Below, piece after piece: positions 27,076 to 35,834 of a stretch of 64,000 nucleotides of DNA (the first letter of the stretch is position 1; every line of letters begins with the position of its first letter). This stretch comes from Haloferula helveola. GTDB lineage: Bacteria; Verrucomicrobiota; Verrucomicrobiia; Verrucomicrobiales; Akkermansiaceae. Both the position numbers and the translations under genes were made by a program. Where the stretch lies: positions 1,302,001-1,366,000 of the forward strand of contig NZ_AP024702.1 in the NCBI RefSeq assembly GCF_037076345.1, given 5' to 3'. Under the pieces are notes generated by a model. That model did no database searches. It was not told the DNA's origin and was given only the letters and a program-made list of their open reading frames with translations.

Positions 27076-28602
27076 ATGTTCCGGTCCCTCCGCGCATGGG
27101 CACGCCTCGGTGCGACCAAACTCGCCCATCGCTTTCCCCGCACCGCAAAGGTGCTCGGATTCGCCAACCGGCGCCGCAGGCCGCTCCTGAGGTTCTTCCT
27201 GCTCGGGATGCACGTGATCGGCTTCTTCCAGTCGATCTCGGCGGTCATGGAAACACGCACACCGCAGGGTGCCATCGCCTGGGCCATCTCGCTGAACACG
27301 CTCCCGGTCGTCGCGGTCCCGGCCTACGCGATCTTCGGAGGAGCGGACTTCGACGACTACGTCAGCACGCGAACCGCCGGACTGGAGGACATTCGCCCGA
27401 TGGCCACGTCGCTGATCGACGAGATCCATGCGGCCGAAGCTTCGGTGGAGTCGGACGAAGGGCTGATGGCGACCCTTTCGAACCTCACCAAGCTGCCCGT
27501 GACACGCGGGAACCGGGCAGAGTTGCTGGTGGACGGGAAGAACACCTTCCGTTCGATCTTCGAAGCGATCGAGTCGGCCGAGGACTACATTCTCGTGCAG
27601 TTCTACATCATCCGCGCCGACGACACCGGCCTGGAACTGAAGGAACGGCTCATCCGCAAGGCAAAGGAAGGCGTCCGGGTCTACGTCCTTTACGACGACT
27701 ACGGCTGCTTCGGTCTCCCTTCGAGCTTCCGCAAGGATCTGGCCGAGGCGGGCGCGGAGGTGCGCTCGTTCATGAACCTCGGCGACGACGTCAACCGCTT
27801 CCAACTCAACTACCGGAACCACCGCAAACTGGTGGTGGTCGATGGCAAGACCGCCTTTGTCGGCGGACACAATGTCGGTGACGAGTATCTCGGACAGCAC
27901 CCGACGCTGACGCCGTGGCGCGACAGCCACATGCGTCTGACCGGGCCGGTCGTCACCTGCCTGCAGGTCCCCTTCGCCGAGGACTGGCACTGGGCGACCG
28001 GCGAAACGCTTGCCGGCCTGGACTGGGAGATCCGGGACAAGATCGGTGCGGGTTCGGCGGAGGCCCTCTGCATTCCGACAGGACCGGCCGACGATCTCGA
28101 AACCTGCTCCCTCTACTATCTGGCCGCGATCAATGCCGCGAAGGACCGGATCTGGATCGCCACGCCATACTTTGTTCCGGACGAAGCCGTATTGCTCGCC
28201 CTCCAACTCGCGGCGAAGCGAGGCGTCGAGGTGAAGGTCCTGATTCCCGATCTCTTTGACAGCGAACTGGTACGGCTTTCGTCGTACTCCTATCTCGAGC
28301 CGATGGAAAAGGCGGGAGCCGAGATCTGGCGCTACGGCAACGGCTTCCTCCACCAGAAAGTCATGCTTGTCGACGACCGGTTCGTATCGATCGGAAGCGC
28401 CAACTTCGACAACCGCTCCTTCCGCCTGAACTTCGAGGTCCAGGTCGGAGTCGATGATCCCGCCTTCGCGAAGCAGGTCGAAAACATGCTTCAGAACGAT
28501 TTTGGAAACTCCACCAAGGCCTCCGCCGCTGACCTCGAGAGCAAGTCCGCCGTCTTCAAGTTGCGGGTGCGGGTTTCGCGGCTGCTGGCACCGATCCAGT
28601 GA
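27076..28602 (+). CDS. Cardiolipin synthase-like phospholipase D-family protein
   Basis: 508 residues. Two N-terminal membrane segments lie at about residues 35-95 (LLRFFLLGMHVIGFFQSI, AIAWAISLNTLPVVAVPAYAIFG). Two HKD motifs are seen: NHRKLVVVDGKTAFVGGHN near residue 250 and LHQKVMLVDDRFVSIGSANFD near 430. This fits bacterial cardiolipin synthase, which condenses two phosphatidylglycerols at the inner membrane. A basic N-terminus precedes the first membrane segment. It is coupled to the EEP gene upstream. Confidence 0.94.
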   Translation: MFRSLRAWARLGATKLAHRFPRTAKVLGFANRRRRPLLRFFLLGMHVIGFFQSISAVMETRTPQGAIAWAISLNTLPVVAVPAYAIFGGADFDDYVSTRTAGLEDIRPMATSLIDEIHAAEASVESDEGLMATLSNLTKLPVTRGNRAELLVDGKNTFRSIFEAIESAEDYILVQFYIIRADDTGLELKERLIRKAKEGVRVYVLYDDYGCFGLPSSFRKDLAEAGAEVRSFMNLGDDVNRFQLNYRNHRKLVVVDGKTAFVGGHNVGDEYLGQHPTLTPWRDSHMRLTGPVVTCLQVPFAEDWHWATGETLAGLDWEIRDKIGAGSAEALCIPTGPADDLETCSLYYLAAINAAKDRIWIATPYFVPDEAVLLALQLAAKRGVEVKVLIPDLFDSELVRLSSYSYLEPMEKAGAEIWRYGNGFLHQKVMLVDDRFVSIGSANFDNRSFRLNFEVQVGVDDPAFAKQVENMLQNDFGNSTKASAADLESKSAVFKLRVRVSRLLAPIQ

Positions 28603-28765
28603 TCTTTGCGGGATTGCAGCCTGCAACCCGGTGCCCGGACGTCATGTGTTCTGCACGATTCGCGCGACCTGATCGGACAATCACATAAGTCACAACTCAC
28701 TTATTACCAGCCCCCAAAGCCACGAAACGCCTCCATGGCACATCACCTGCGATTCCAGACTCGCT

Positions 28766-29065
28766 ATGAAAACCAACGTACTCCGCTCCCTCACTCTGAT
28801 CCCGGTGTCCGCCTTCGCTCTGTCGATCGCCGCATGCGACGTCGACAAGGTCGAAGATGGCGAACTTCCCGAAGTGAAGATCGAGGGAGAAACCAAGCTC
28901 CCGAAATACGAGGTCGAAGGCCCCGACGTCACCGTTGAGAAGGAGAAGGTCGAAATCGAAGTTCCGAAGGTCAAAATCGATCTCCCGGAAGAAGAGGACA
29001 ACGAGCAACCCGCAACCGAGCCGGACGCCGAGCCGGCACCGGACGCTGACGGTGACTCCGAGTAA
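28766..29065 (+). CDS. Small acidic lipoprotein
   Basis: 99 residues. Signal peptide with lipobox (SAFALSIAAC-D), then an alternating V-K/E-rich stretch (EVKIEGETKLPKYEVEG, EVPKVKIDLPEEEDN) and an acidic Pro/Ala tail. The repeated K-x-E-V-x pattern suggests extended strands. No family recognised. It is followed 24 bases later by the Pmp3-like gene, and both are probably co-transcribed. Confidence 0.8.
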   Translation: MKTNVLRSLTLIPVSAFALSIAACDVDKVEDGELPEVKIEGETKLPKYEVEGPDVTVEKEKVEIEVPKVKIDLPEEEDNEQPATEPDAEPAPDADGDSE

Positions 29066-29089
29066 TACCAACCTCCACCAAACCGAATC

Positions 29090-29269
29090 ATGAGCGCCCA
29101 ACCTTCCGCAGCGACCAACAAGCTGCTCCTGGTCATTGTTGCCATCCTTCTTCCGCCTCTGGCCGTCGGTCTGAAGCGGGGAATCGGTGGCAGCCTGATC
29201 CTCAACATCATTCTGACCATCATCTTCTACCTGCCGGGACTCATTCACGCTCTCTTGGTGGTACTATGA
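29090..29269 (+). CDS. Pmp3/YqaE-family small membrane protein
   Basis: 59 residues from ATG at 29090: two hydrophobic helices (KLLLVIVAILLPPLAVGL and SLILNIILTIIFYLPGLIHALLVVL) joined by KRGIGG. The IxLPPLAVxLxRG and NIxLTxLFYLPGxIHA pattern is the signature of the Pmp3/YqaE (UPF0057) proteolipids. Family members are linked to membrane potential and to salt, cold and stationary-phase stress. A strong hairpin without a T-run follows at 29279-29306. Confidence 0.93.
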   Translation: MSAQPSAATNKLLLVIVAILLPPLAVGLKRGIGGSLILNIILTIIFYLPGLIHALLVVL

Positions 29270-29278
29270 ACTCGCTGC

Positions 29279-29306
29279 GGGCCGTTCCTCACACGGGGAA
29301 CGGCCC
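29279..29306 (+). terminator. Possible terminator hairpin after the Pmp3-like gene
   Basis: GGGCCGTTCC-TCACACGG-GGAACGGCCC, a ten-base perfect stem ten bases after the stop. The following bases (GCCGCTCTTCTC) are only weakly T-rich, so efficiency is uncertain. Confidence 0.45.
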
Positions 29307-29324
29307 GCCGCTCTTCTCAAGCTC

Positions 29325-29624
29325 ATGCATCAACATTCCAAACTCGCGCGAATCGCGGCCATCGGCGCAGGCTTCGTCCTGCCCGCCATCGCCGCCAAGC
29401 TCGCCCGGAGTTCGGCCGGTCAGGTCTACCGGGTCGCGACCAAGTCCGATCCCCCGAGGAATCCGGCCAGCCGCGACGTGAAGTGGAGCGAAGCACTCAC
29501 TTGGACCATCGCCGCCGGCATCGTCGGCGCTGTGGCCCGCCTCGCGACCCGACGGTCGCTTCCCTACATCGGCCTGCCCGCCGAAGGCCTCGACATGGAG
29601 GAGGAAGTCGACGATCTCGACTGA
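29325..29624 (+). CDS. DUF4235-like small membrane protein
   Basis: 99 residues with two hydrophobic segments (IAAIGAGFVLPAIAAKLA and LTWTIAAGIVGAVARLATRR). The pattern of a first helix, a Pro/Asn-rich loop (PPRNPASRDVKWSEAL), a second helix and R-R matches DUF4235. The tail is acidic (EEEVDDLD). It completes the small-membrane-protein group with the Pmp3-like gene. Function unknown. Confidence 0.7.
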   Translation: MHQHSKLARIAAIGAGFVLPAIAAKLARSSAGQVYRVATKSDPPRNPASRDVKWSEALTWTIAAGIVGAVARLATRRSLPYIGLPAEGLDMEEEVDDLD

Positions 29625-29637
29625 CCTCTCCGCCGAC

Positions 29638-30915
29638 TCAGTCGGTGAAGACGAAGGTCAGGTAGGCGGTCGACTCCATCTCTTCGAAACGCATCCGGCG
29701 CGGCGTGTCCTTGCCGCTCCAGGTCTCGAGGAAAAACACCTCGCGTTTCTCCGGATCGAAGCCGGTGAGAACGGACGCGTGAAGCGGCGCATCCTCGTCA
29801 GGCCAGCTCGACGCTTCCGCCGGATCATTCGGATCCGGCATTTCCGCATCCCCTGCGGCAATCCGGTCGTGGAGCTTGTTGCGCTCCCAGCTGAAACGTC
29901 GCCAGACGACCACCGGCCGCCCTTCCGAAAGGGCCGCTTTCACGTCCGATTCGTCGAAGTCGTTGGCGCGGTCCATCCCGAGACCCGCCTCGGACGCCAC
30001 GGCGTGATAGAGTTTCACCATGTCCGAGCCCGCCGCGCTCCCGGTGTTCTGGAATCCTCCGGCAGCCGCCAGCCAGTCCTCATCAAGTGTCAGGCCGAGG
30101 TGGCGCGCCGCCATCGCCAGGGTGTTCAGCCCGCAGTAGGGCTTGTAGCCCTGCGGCATCGGCTGCAGGCCCTCGATCCTCACCGTGCCGTCGGAGTCCT
30201 TCTTCACCGCGGCGGCGAGCCTCGCACTCCGGTCGCGTTCGCTTTCGCTCTCGAAAGCCGGGTCGATCCAACCGGCCGGCAACCGGTCGCTCTTGCCGAT
30301 CATCACCCGCACCAGTCGCTCGTCGGCGGCAAACAGCCGGACCGCGAGATCGCCCTTCCGCCACTCCTCGACTTCGGCCCGCAGCGTCCGCCCCTTGCCG
30401 AACCGCACTTCTTTCGCCCGCGGCTTGTCGGCCACTTCGGCAATGGAGTCCCGGACCGTCTCGAGCGACTCGGTGTAAAGCTTGGAGAACTCGTCCTGCC
30501 GCTCTTTCACCTTCGCTTGAACCGCTTCCTCCGCCTGTCGCCGGCTCAGGCCGTCCGGGAGATCCTCATCGAAATAGCCGAAGAACGATCCGGCATCCGC
30601 AAAGGTCGCCTCGACCCGCTCCAGATTGCCGTCGCGCCGGACCGCCCGCAGGATGACCACCTCGCGGTCGAAAAGTACCGGCCTCGCCAGCAGGTGAGAG
30701 ATTTCCGAAGCCCCGACGGCCCCTTCCGCCACCCACTCCCCCGGCAGTTGGCCGTCGCCCGCGAGGGCTGCCAGCACCTGGTCGGTGAGGTCCTCGCCAT
30801 TCAGCGGGCTGTCCGACTGGACGATCGGCCCGAATACGTTGGTCGGAATGGCCACCACGGTCCCCGGCCCGATCAGGCCGGCCATCAACAGAGCGGAAAA
30901 CAGCGCGCGTTTCAT
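29638..30915 (-). CDS. Exported papain-like (C39-type) cysteine peptidase
   Basis: 425 residues from the ATG giving MKRALFSALLMAGLIGPGTVVA, a signal peptide. Residues of about 25-245 are a lineage-specific region. The C-terminal third carries a papain-like core: GYKPYCGLNTLAMAARHLG with Cys261 and DAPLHASVLTGFD with His379, followed by LETWSG. The order Cys-His-(Asp/Asn) is that of C39-like peptidases. It probably acts outside the cytoplasm; the substrate is unknown. It converges on the DUF4235-like gene with 13 bases between stops and is divergent from lysA. Confidence 0.85.
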   Translation of the reverse strand: MKRALFSALLMAGLIGPGTVVAIPTNVFGPIVQSDSPLNGEDLTDQVLAALAGDGQLPGEWVAEGAVGASEISHLLARPVLFDREVVILRAVRRDGNLERVEATFADAGSFFGYFDEDLPDGLSRRQAEEAVQAKVKERQDEFSKLYTESLETVRDSIAEVADKPRAKEVRFGKGRTLRAEVEEWRKGDLAVRLFAADERLVRVMIGKSDRLPAGWIDPAFESESERDRSARLAAAVKKDSDGTVRIEGLQPMPQGYKPYCGLNTLAMAARHLGLTLDEDWLAAAGGFQNTGSAAGSDMVKLYHAVASEAGLGMDRANDFDESDVKAALSEGRPVVVWRRFSWERNKLHDRIAAGDAEMPDPNDPAEASSWPDEDAPLHASVLTGFDPEKREVFFLETWSGKDTPRRMRFEEMESTAYLTFVFTD

Positions 30916-31009
30916 GGTCGTTACGAGAATCAGACGGAATTCCCGGCGTTGCATTCATTTTCTTTCGTCCCCCTTGCCGACCGGCCCGGGGCCGTCTAAA
31001 CCCCCCGCC

Positions 31010-32296
31010 ATGCACGGATTCGCCTACCGCAACGGCACGCTCCACTGCGAGGACGTCGACCTCGAAGGCCTCGCCAACGAGTACGGAACGCCCCTCTACG
31101 TCTACTCGGCCAATACCTTCCGCGACCACTACCGCCGCCTCGACCAGGCGCTTGAAGGCGTCGACCACGAGGTCGCCTACGCGGTGAAGGCGAATTCGAA
31201 CCTCTCGGTGCTGCGCCTGCTGGCCAACGAGGGCGCCGGATTCGACATCGTCTCGGGCGGAGAGCTGTTCCGCGTGATCAAGGCGGGAGGCGATCCGAAG
31301 AAGTGCACCTTCGCCGGCGTCGGCAAGACCCGCGGCGAAATCGAGTACGCGCTGAAGCATGGGATCTACTCGTTCAACGTCGAGAGCGAAGAGGAGCTCC
31401 GCTACCTCAACGACGTCGCCGCCGACCTCGGGCTGATCGCACCGGCGGCCGTGCGGGTGAACCCGAACGTCGACGCCAAGACCCACAAATACATTTCCAC
31501 CGGCAAGTCGGAGAACAAGTTCGGCGTCGATTTCGAACGCATCGCCGACCTCTACGACCGCGCCGCGACCGAGCTGCCCCACGTCCAGCTTCGCGGTCTG
31601 CAGATGCACATCGGCTCGCAGCTGACCTCGGTGAAGCCTTTCGTCGAAGCGGTCGAGAAGGTCGCACCGCTGGCCACCGTGTTGAAGGAGAAGCACGGCA
31701 TCGAATTCTGGTCGATCGGCGGTGGCATCGGCATCGTCTATCAGGACGCGCTCGGCGCGGGCTCGATCGACTGGTGGGACTCGCAGGCCGAACAGGACCG
31801 CCCGCTCACGCTTGCCGGCTACGGACGGGAAGTCGTGCCGCGGCTCCGGAACCTCGGACTCAAGATCCTCCTCGAACCCGGCCGCGCGATCGCCGGCAAC
31901 GCAGGCGTCCTCCTGACCCGCTGCCTTTACGAGAAGCAGGGTAGCGCGAAGACCTTTAAGATTGTCGATGCCGGCATGAACGACCTGATCCGTCCGGCCC
32001 TCTATGAAGGCCACCACGAGATCGTTCCTGTGAAGGAGCCCGGCAGCGAACGCAAGGTCGTCGATGTCGTCGGCCCGATCTGCGAAAGCGGCGACTTCTT
32101 CTGTCAGGACCGCGAGTTGCCGGAGTTCGGACCGGGTGAGTGCATCGCCCTGATGAGCGCCGGTGCCTACGGCTTCGTGATGGCTTCCAACTACAACACC
32201 CGCCCGCTGCCGGCGGAGATCCTCGTCGACGGCTCCACGGTCAGCGTCGTGCGCAAGCGCCAGACCCTCGACGACCTGATCGCCGCCGAGCTTTAG
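31010..32296 (+). CDS. lysA: Diaminopimelate decarboxylase
   Basis: 428 residues from ATG (MHGFAYRNGTLHCEDV). It converts meso-diaminopimelate to L-lysine with PLP. Readable motifs: TPLYVYSANTFRDHYR at the start, the PLP lysine in YAVKANSNLSVL, GFDIVSGGELFRVIKAG, LQMHIGSQLTSVKPF, GGGIGIVY, the EPGRAIAGNAG phosphate-binding loop and the catalytic Cys in GPICESGDFF. It has its own cistron. A palindromic repeat follows. Confidence 0.97.
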   Translation: MHGFAYRNGTLHCEDVDLEGLANEYGTPLYVYSANTFRDHYRRLDQALEGVDHEVAYAVKANSNLSVLRLLANEGAGFDIVSGGELFRVIKAGGDPKKCTFAGVGKTRGEIEYALKHGIYSFNVESEEELRYLNDVAADLGLIAPAAVRVNPNVDAKTHKYISTGKSENKFGVDFERIADLYDRAATELPHVQLRGLQMHIGSQLTSVKPFVEAVEKVAPLATVLKEKHGIEFWSIGGGIGIVYQDALGAGSIDWWDSQAEQDRPLTLAGYGREVVPRLRNLGLKILLEPGRAIAGNAGVLLTRCLYEKQGSAKTFKIVDAGMNDLIRPALYEGHHEIVPVKEPGSERKVVDVVGPICESGDFFCQDRELPEFGPGECIALMSAGAYGFVMASNYNTRPLPAEILVDGSTVSVVRKRQTLDDLIAAEL

Positions 32297-32310
32297 CGCC
32301 GCAGGCGAAC

Positions 32311-32372
32311 GGAGCGGCTCCCTCCGGGTGCCGTCACCCGTATCGGGCGCCCTGGAGGACGCCCCTCCTTGA
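32311..32372. repeat. Degenerate palindromic repeat related to 16995-17060
   Basis: GGAGCGGCTCCCTCCGGGTGCC at the left and GGGCGCCCTGGAGGACGCCCCTCC at the right pair imperfectly. The GGAGCGGC...CTCCTTGATC ends are shared with the copy at 16995-17060. Confidence 0.7.
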
Positions 32373-32386
32373 TCGGCGCCGCCCCC

Positions 32387-33280
32387 ATGAAGCCCCTCCT
32401 CCAACTCCACCTGCTGGTCTTCCTGGTCGCCACCACCGCGATCGTCGGAAGACTCAGCACGGTATCGGCGGCCAATCTTGTCACTTGGCGGACGGGCACC
32501 GCCGCGATTGCCGCGTTCCTGTGGGTCGCGCTGGTCCGTCGCCACAGGATCCCCACCAGCCGCATCCCCACCTTGCTCGGGATCGGCGGGATCATCGGGC
32601 TCCACTGGCTGTGCTTCTTCGGAGCCATCCAGTTGGCGAACATCTCGATATGCCTCGCCGGCATGGCGACCATCTCTCTCTTCACCGCCTTCACCGAACC
32701 GCTCTTCGAGCGTCGCAGGGTGCGGCCGTTCGAGGTCCTGCTCGGGCTCGTGGTCGTCGCGGGAATCCTCCTGATCGCCGGCCTCGAACGCGCCCACTGG
32801 GCCGGCCTCGGGGTCGGACTGCTCGGCGCCCTGTTCGCCGCGATCTTCCCGGTGCTGAACCGCCAGCTCGTGACCCGCGGCGGTGACCCGCTCGGAATGG
32901 TCGCATGGGAAATGGTCGGCGCCTGCCTCACCTGCCTCCTGCTCTTTCCACTTTTCGATCCGCGCGGACACGCGGCACTACTCGACCTCACCGCCATCGA
33001 CTGGGCAGGTGTCATGTGGCTGTCCCTGGTCTGCACCGTTTTCGGACACGCCTTCCACATTCATCTGCTGCGCGACATCAAGGCTTACCCCGCCAACCTC
33101 GCGATGAATGTCGAACCGGTTTGGGGCATTCTGTTCGGCGCGCTCTTCTTCGCCGAGTATGCGGAACTGCACCCCGGCTTCTATCTGGGCGTGACGGCAA
33201 TCATCGCCGCCAACCTCGCCCACCCGTGGCTCGAGCGAAAAGCCCGCCACCCCCAACTGCCCGCCCCCAAGGGTTCGTAG
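32387..33280 (+). CDS. EamA-family (DMT) transporter
   Basis: 297 residues with about ten hydrophobic helices in two EamA halves: TTAIVGRLSTVSAANLVTWR and LLGIGGIIGLHWLCFFGAIQ in the first, GLGVGLLGALFAAIFPVLNR and GVMWLSLVCTVFGHAFHIHL in the second, ending with VEPVWGILFGALFFAE. Drug/metabolite transporters of this type export amino acids or nucleosides; specificity is unknown. The start was set at MKPLLQL because the six codons before it lie in the palindrome. Confidence 0.9.
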   Translation: MKPLLQLHLLVFLVATTAIVGRLSTVSAANLVTWRTGTAAIAAFLWVALVRRHRIPTSRIPTLLGIGGIIGLHWLCFFGAIQLANISICLAGMATISLFTAFTEPLFERRRVRPFEVLLGLVVVAGILLIAGLERAHWAGLGVGLLGALFAAIFPVLNRQLVTRGGDPLGMVAWEMVGACLTCLLLFPLFDPRGHAALLDLTAIDWAGVMWLSLVCTVFGHAFHIHLLRDIKAYPANLAMNVEPVWGILFGALFFAEYAELHPGFYLGVTAIIAANLAHPWLERKARHPQLPAPKGS

Positions 33281-33282
33281 TC

Positions 33283-33316
33283 CCGCCTTCAGGCGGCCGC
33301 GGAGCCTCGGGGACTG
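33283..33316. repeat. Short palindrome GTCCC...GGGAC
   Basis: GTCCCGCCTTCAGGCGG with internal CCGCCTTCAGGCGG hairpin, closed by CGGGGAC. It lies between the transporter stop and the next gene and is possibly a terminator without a T-run. Confidence 0.45.
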
Positions 33317-33382
33317 GAACCCCGATGTAACCCCCGCCACAGGTCCGGCGTACTCCCGCACGTCAACCGACCTCCTGAAACC

Positions 33383-34267
33383 ATGAAGCACCTCCTTCTC
33401 TCCCTCTCGCTCGTCGCCGGACTTCACGCCGCCGAGTTCGATCCCGCCCGCGTCTCGCCCGACGCCAAATGGTGGCTCCACGCCGACCTCGAAGCCGCCC
33501 GCGCCACCGAACTCGGCAAGCGGGTCGTTGCCGAAGTCGACGAGAAGAAAGGCGACCAACTCCGGGCGCTCAAGCGGATGTTCTCGGTCAACCCGATGAC
33601 CGATCTCAAGGGCATCACCCTCTATGGCGACGGCCAAAAGGATCACGCGGTCGCGCTGATCGAAGGCAACTTCGACCGGGCCCATCTCGAGGACATCGCC
33701 AAGGCAGCCGACAAGCATGAGTCGGAGGAACGCGAAGGCCTGGTGATCCACTCGTGGACCGACAAGGGCAAACGCCAGCACGCGGTCTTCGTGCGCGATG
33801 ACCTGCTCGTCTTCAGCCATTTCGAGGACCTCCTCGACAGCGCCATCACCACACTCAAGTCGGGCAACGGGCTGACCGCCGATCCGTTCGTGGGTGCCGG
33901 TGCCGCCGCACCGTTCCTCGTCGGCTACGCCAATCTGCAGGAAGTCGAGATGGGCAAGGACGAGTCGAAGCTCCTCGGTCACGCCGAGACGCTGCGGATC
34001 GCCATGACCGAGGCCGCCGGACGAATGGAGGGCCGGATGCAACTTGAGGTGGTCGACAAGGCCGATGGTGATCGTTTCCGGATGGTCATGGACGGCATGG
34101 TCGCGTTGGGCGAACTCGGCAATCCGGACCTGCGCGCGGCCGACATCTCCTTCGACTCGCGCTCGGAAGAAGGCGGCAAAACGGTCCGCTGCACGCTGAG
34201 CTTCCCGACTTCCGACCTGATCTCGCTGATGGAGAAGGCCAAGGCCTTCGACAAGATCGGCAAATGA
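33383..34267 (+). CDS. Exported protein of unknown function (294 aa)
   Basis: Signal peptide MKHLLLSLSLVAGLHA, cleaved before AEFDPARVSPDAKWW. The mature region has alternating strands and helices with WWLHADLEAARATELGK, NPMTDLKGITLYG and ALIEGNFDRAHLEDIAK. This pattern recurs in exported proteins of Planctomycetes and Verrucomicrobia, where one half gathers a norm-like measure of self-similar beta-alpha repeats. No enzymatic motif is visible. It precedes the sigma factor gene by 41 bases and may belong to that unit. Confidence 0.8.
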   Translation: MKHLLLSLSLVAGLHAAEFDPARVSPDAKWWLHADLEAARATELGKRVVAEVDEKKGDQLRALKRMFSVNPMTDLKGITLYGDGQKDHAVALIEGNFDRAHLEDIAKAADKHESEEREGLVIHSWTDKGKRQHAVFVRDDLLVFSHFEDLLDSAITTLKSGNGLTADPFVGAGAAAPFLVGYANLQEVEMGKDESKLLGHAETLRIAMTEAAGRMEGRMQLEVVDKADGDRFRMVMDGMVALGELGNPDLRAADISFDSRSEEGGKTVRCTLSFPTSDLISLMEKAKAFDKIGK

Positions 34268-34308
34268 TGCTGTAGGCCGCCGATCAAAGCACCTAGGCTT
34301 GAAGAACG

Positions 34309-34902
34309 ATGGTCCCCGCTGAACCGGATGATGCGATGCTCGCGCGCGAAAGCCGCGCGGGTTCGCTCGCGTCCTTCGACCGGCTCGTTCATCGCCATCA
34401 CCCGAAGGTCTTCGCCTTTCTCCTGACCCTGACCAAGCACCGGCAGGATGCCGAGGACCTCACGCAAGAGACCTTTGTCCGGGCCTGGAAAAAGATCGAC
34501 CGTTACGACCCGTCGCTACCTATCCTGCCGTGGCTGCTGACGATCGCGCGACGCCTCTCGATCGACATGCTGAGAAAGCGCAAGCCGATCCCCGCCATCG
34601 AGGCCGATCCGGTCCTGCTGCCTCCCGCTCCGTCCGCAGGTCCCGACCTTTGGCGAACCGCCGAGCGGCATCTCTCACCCGACGCCTTCAGCGCGTTGTG
34701 GCTCCACTACCGCGACGAACTTCCGCTCGCCGAGGTGGGCCGGATCCTCGGCAAGAAGGAAGGAGCAGTGAAGGTCATGCTTCACCGTGCCCGCAAGTCG
34801 CTGGCCGAACACCTCCGACACCAACCGGCGCCGCCGCCTCCCCTTCCGCAAAGGCCACCGCCATTGCCCTCCATCTGGAACAACGCCCGCGTCACGTCAT
34901 GA
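34309..34902 (+). CDS. ECF-family RNA polymerase sigma factor
   Basis: 197 residues. Region 2 is ASFDRLVHRHHPKVFAFLL with QDAEDLTQETFVRAWKKIDRY and the end of 2.4 at WLLTIARRLSIDMLRKRK. Region 4 is LPLAEVGRILGKKEGAVKVMLHRARKSL. The C-terminal extension is Pro-rich. The stop overlaps the next start (ATGA), so the downstream membrane protein is its likely regulator. Target promoters are not known. Confidence 0.95.
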   Translation: MVPAEPDDAMLARESRAGSLASFDRLVHRHHPKVFAFLLTLTKHRQDAEDLTQETFVRAWKKIDRYDPSLPILPWLLTIARRLSIDMLRKRKPIPAIEADPVLLPPAPSAGPDLWRTAERHLSPDAFSALWLHYRDELPLAEVGRILGKKEGAVKVMLHRARKSLAEHLRHQPAPPPPLPQRPPPLPSIWNNARVTS

Positions 34903-35276
34903 ACGAGAACGACATCGACCGCCTCCTCCGCGAACAGTCACCGGAAGTCCCCGTGCGTCCCGGCTTGGAAACCCGCATTCGTGCGTCGCTGCGCAACGTC
35001 GAACAACGGCGACGCCTGCCACTCGTTTCGATCCTCGTGCCGGCCGCGCTTGCGATCGCGATTGTCGTTGCCCTGCTTCCGGAAAAGCCCGCCGAGGAAG
35101 TGGTTGATACTCCCGCGCCTTCGGAGCTCATCGAACCCGTGACCGAGTTCGCGATCGAGGAACCGTTGCCCGTCAACACGCTCGGCAACGAGGCGCGCGC
35201 GCTGCGCAACGATGCCGAGCGCACCGGCCGATTCCTGCTCGACTGCCTGCCGTCGATCACGCAGGCCACCCCCTGA
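34899..35276 (+). CDS. Putative membrane anti-sigma partner of the ECF factor
   Basis: 125 residues. The cytoplasmic N-terminus (NENDIDRLLREQSPEVPVRPGLETRIRASL) precedes one membrane helix (LPLVSILVPAALAIAIVVALL) and an acidic periplasmic tail. No zinc-binding HxxxCxxC of typical anti-sigma factors is present. The role rests on the four-base overlap with the sigma gene, and the N-terminus resembles the short segments found next to ECF factors in Verrucomicrobia. Confidence 0.7.
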   Translation: MNENDIDRLLREQSPEVPVRPGLETRIRASLRNVEQRRRLPLVSILVPAALAIAIVVALLPEKPAEEVVDTPAPSELIEPVTEFAIEEPLPVNTLGNEARALRNDAERTGRFLLDCLPSITQATP

Positions 35277-35346
35277 TGCTTCGGGATCGACGGGAAACGT
35301 GCACCGAACTTGCGCGAGCCCGCCAAATGGAGTTGTTTGAGGGGAC

Positions 35347-35721
35347 GTGAAGTCTTCTGCCACTCTCAACGGACTCGCCATCACCGCGGTCGCCGCCTGC
35401 CACATCCTCGCCGGCGGAATGATCGATCGGGTCGGAGAGGTCACCATCCGGCCTTACTTCTCCGAGATGGAAGGGATCGAGCTGCCGTTGCTCACGAAGT
35501 GGGCCGCCAGCTACATCATGAGTGCATGGCCGGTTCCGGTCGGTTTCGGTCTCGCGATCCTGTCGAGCATCATCCTCGCCGGGGTGAGCCTGACCGAAAG
35601 CGGACGCCGATTCCTGCCCGTGCTGGTCGCATTTTCCGCAGCCGCCGCCCTGCTCCATCTCGCAGGCGTCTGGTTCGCCTCGACCCTGCCCCTGATGGGC
35701 GGCCTCGAGATCGGCCCGTAG
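35347..35721 (+). CDS. Small integral membrane protein of unknown function
   Basis: 124 residues from GTG. Three hydrophobic segments: LNGLAITAVAACHILAGG, WPVPVGFGLAILSSIILAGV and FLPVLVAFSAAAALLHLAGVWF. GTG was chosen because any later start would remove part of the first helix. No family recognised. It is followed by a palindromic repeat. Confidence 0.72.
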   Translation: MKSSATLNGLAITAVAACHILAGGMIDRVGEVTIRPYFSEMEGIELPLLTKWAASYIMSAWPVPVGFGLAILSSIILAGVSLTESGRRFLPVLVAFSAAAALLHLAGVWFASTLPLMGGLEIGP

Positions 35722-35746
35722 CCGAGCGGCTTCCGTCACCACAAAC

Positions 35747-35810
35747 GGACCGCGCGAGCCCACTCGCGCCCCAGCTGTCCGGTCGATGCGCGAGTGGGCT
35801 CGCGCGGTCC
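35747..35810. repeat. 64-bp palindromic repeat (GGACCGCGCGAGCCCACTCG type)
   Basis: Left arm GGACCGCGCGAGCCCACTCG pairs with CGAGTGGGCTCGCGCGGTCC on the right around a CAGCTGTCCGG centre. The right arm recurs alone at 40946-40970. It lies between two convergent genes. Confidence 0.88.
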
Positions 35811-35834
35811 CAGCTGGCGCACCCCACCACCGTA

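Noticed and set aside
30566-32971. 801-residue minus-strand frame
   Set aside because: Runs antisense across lysA and the EamA transporter and into the peptidase gene; only lysA and the others show conserved motifs.
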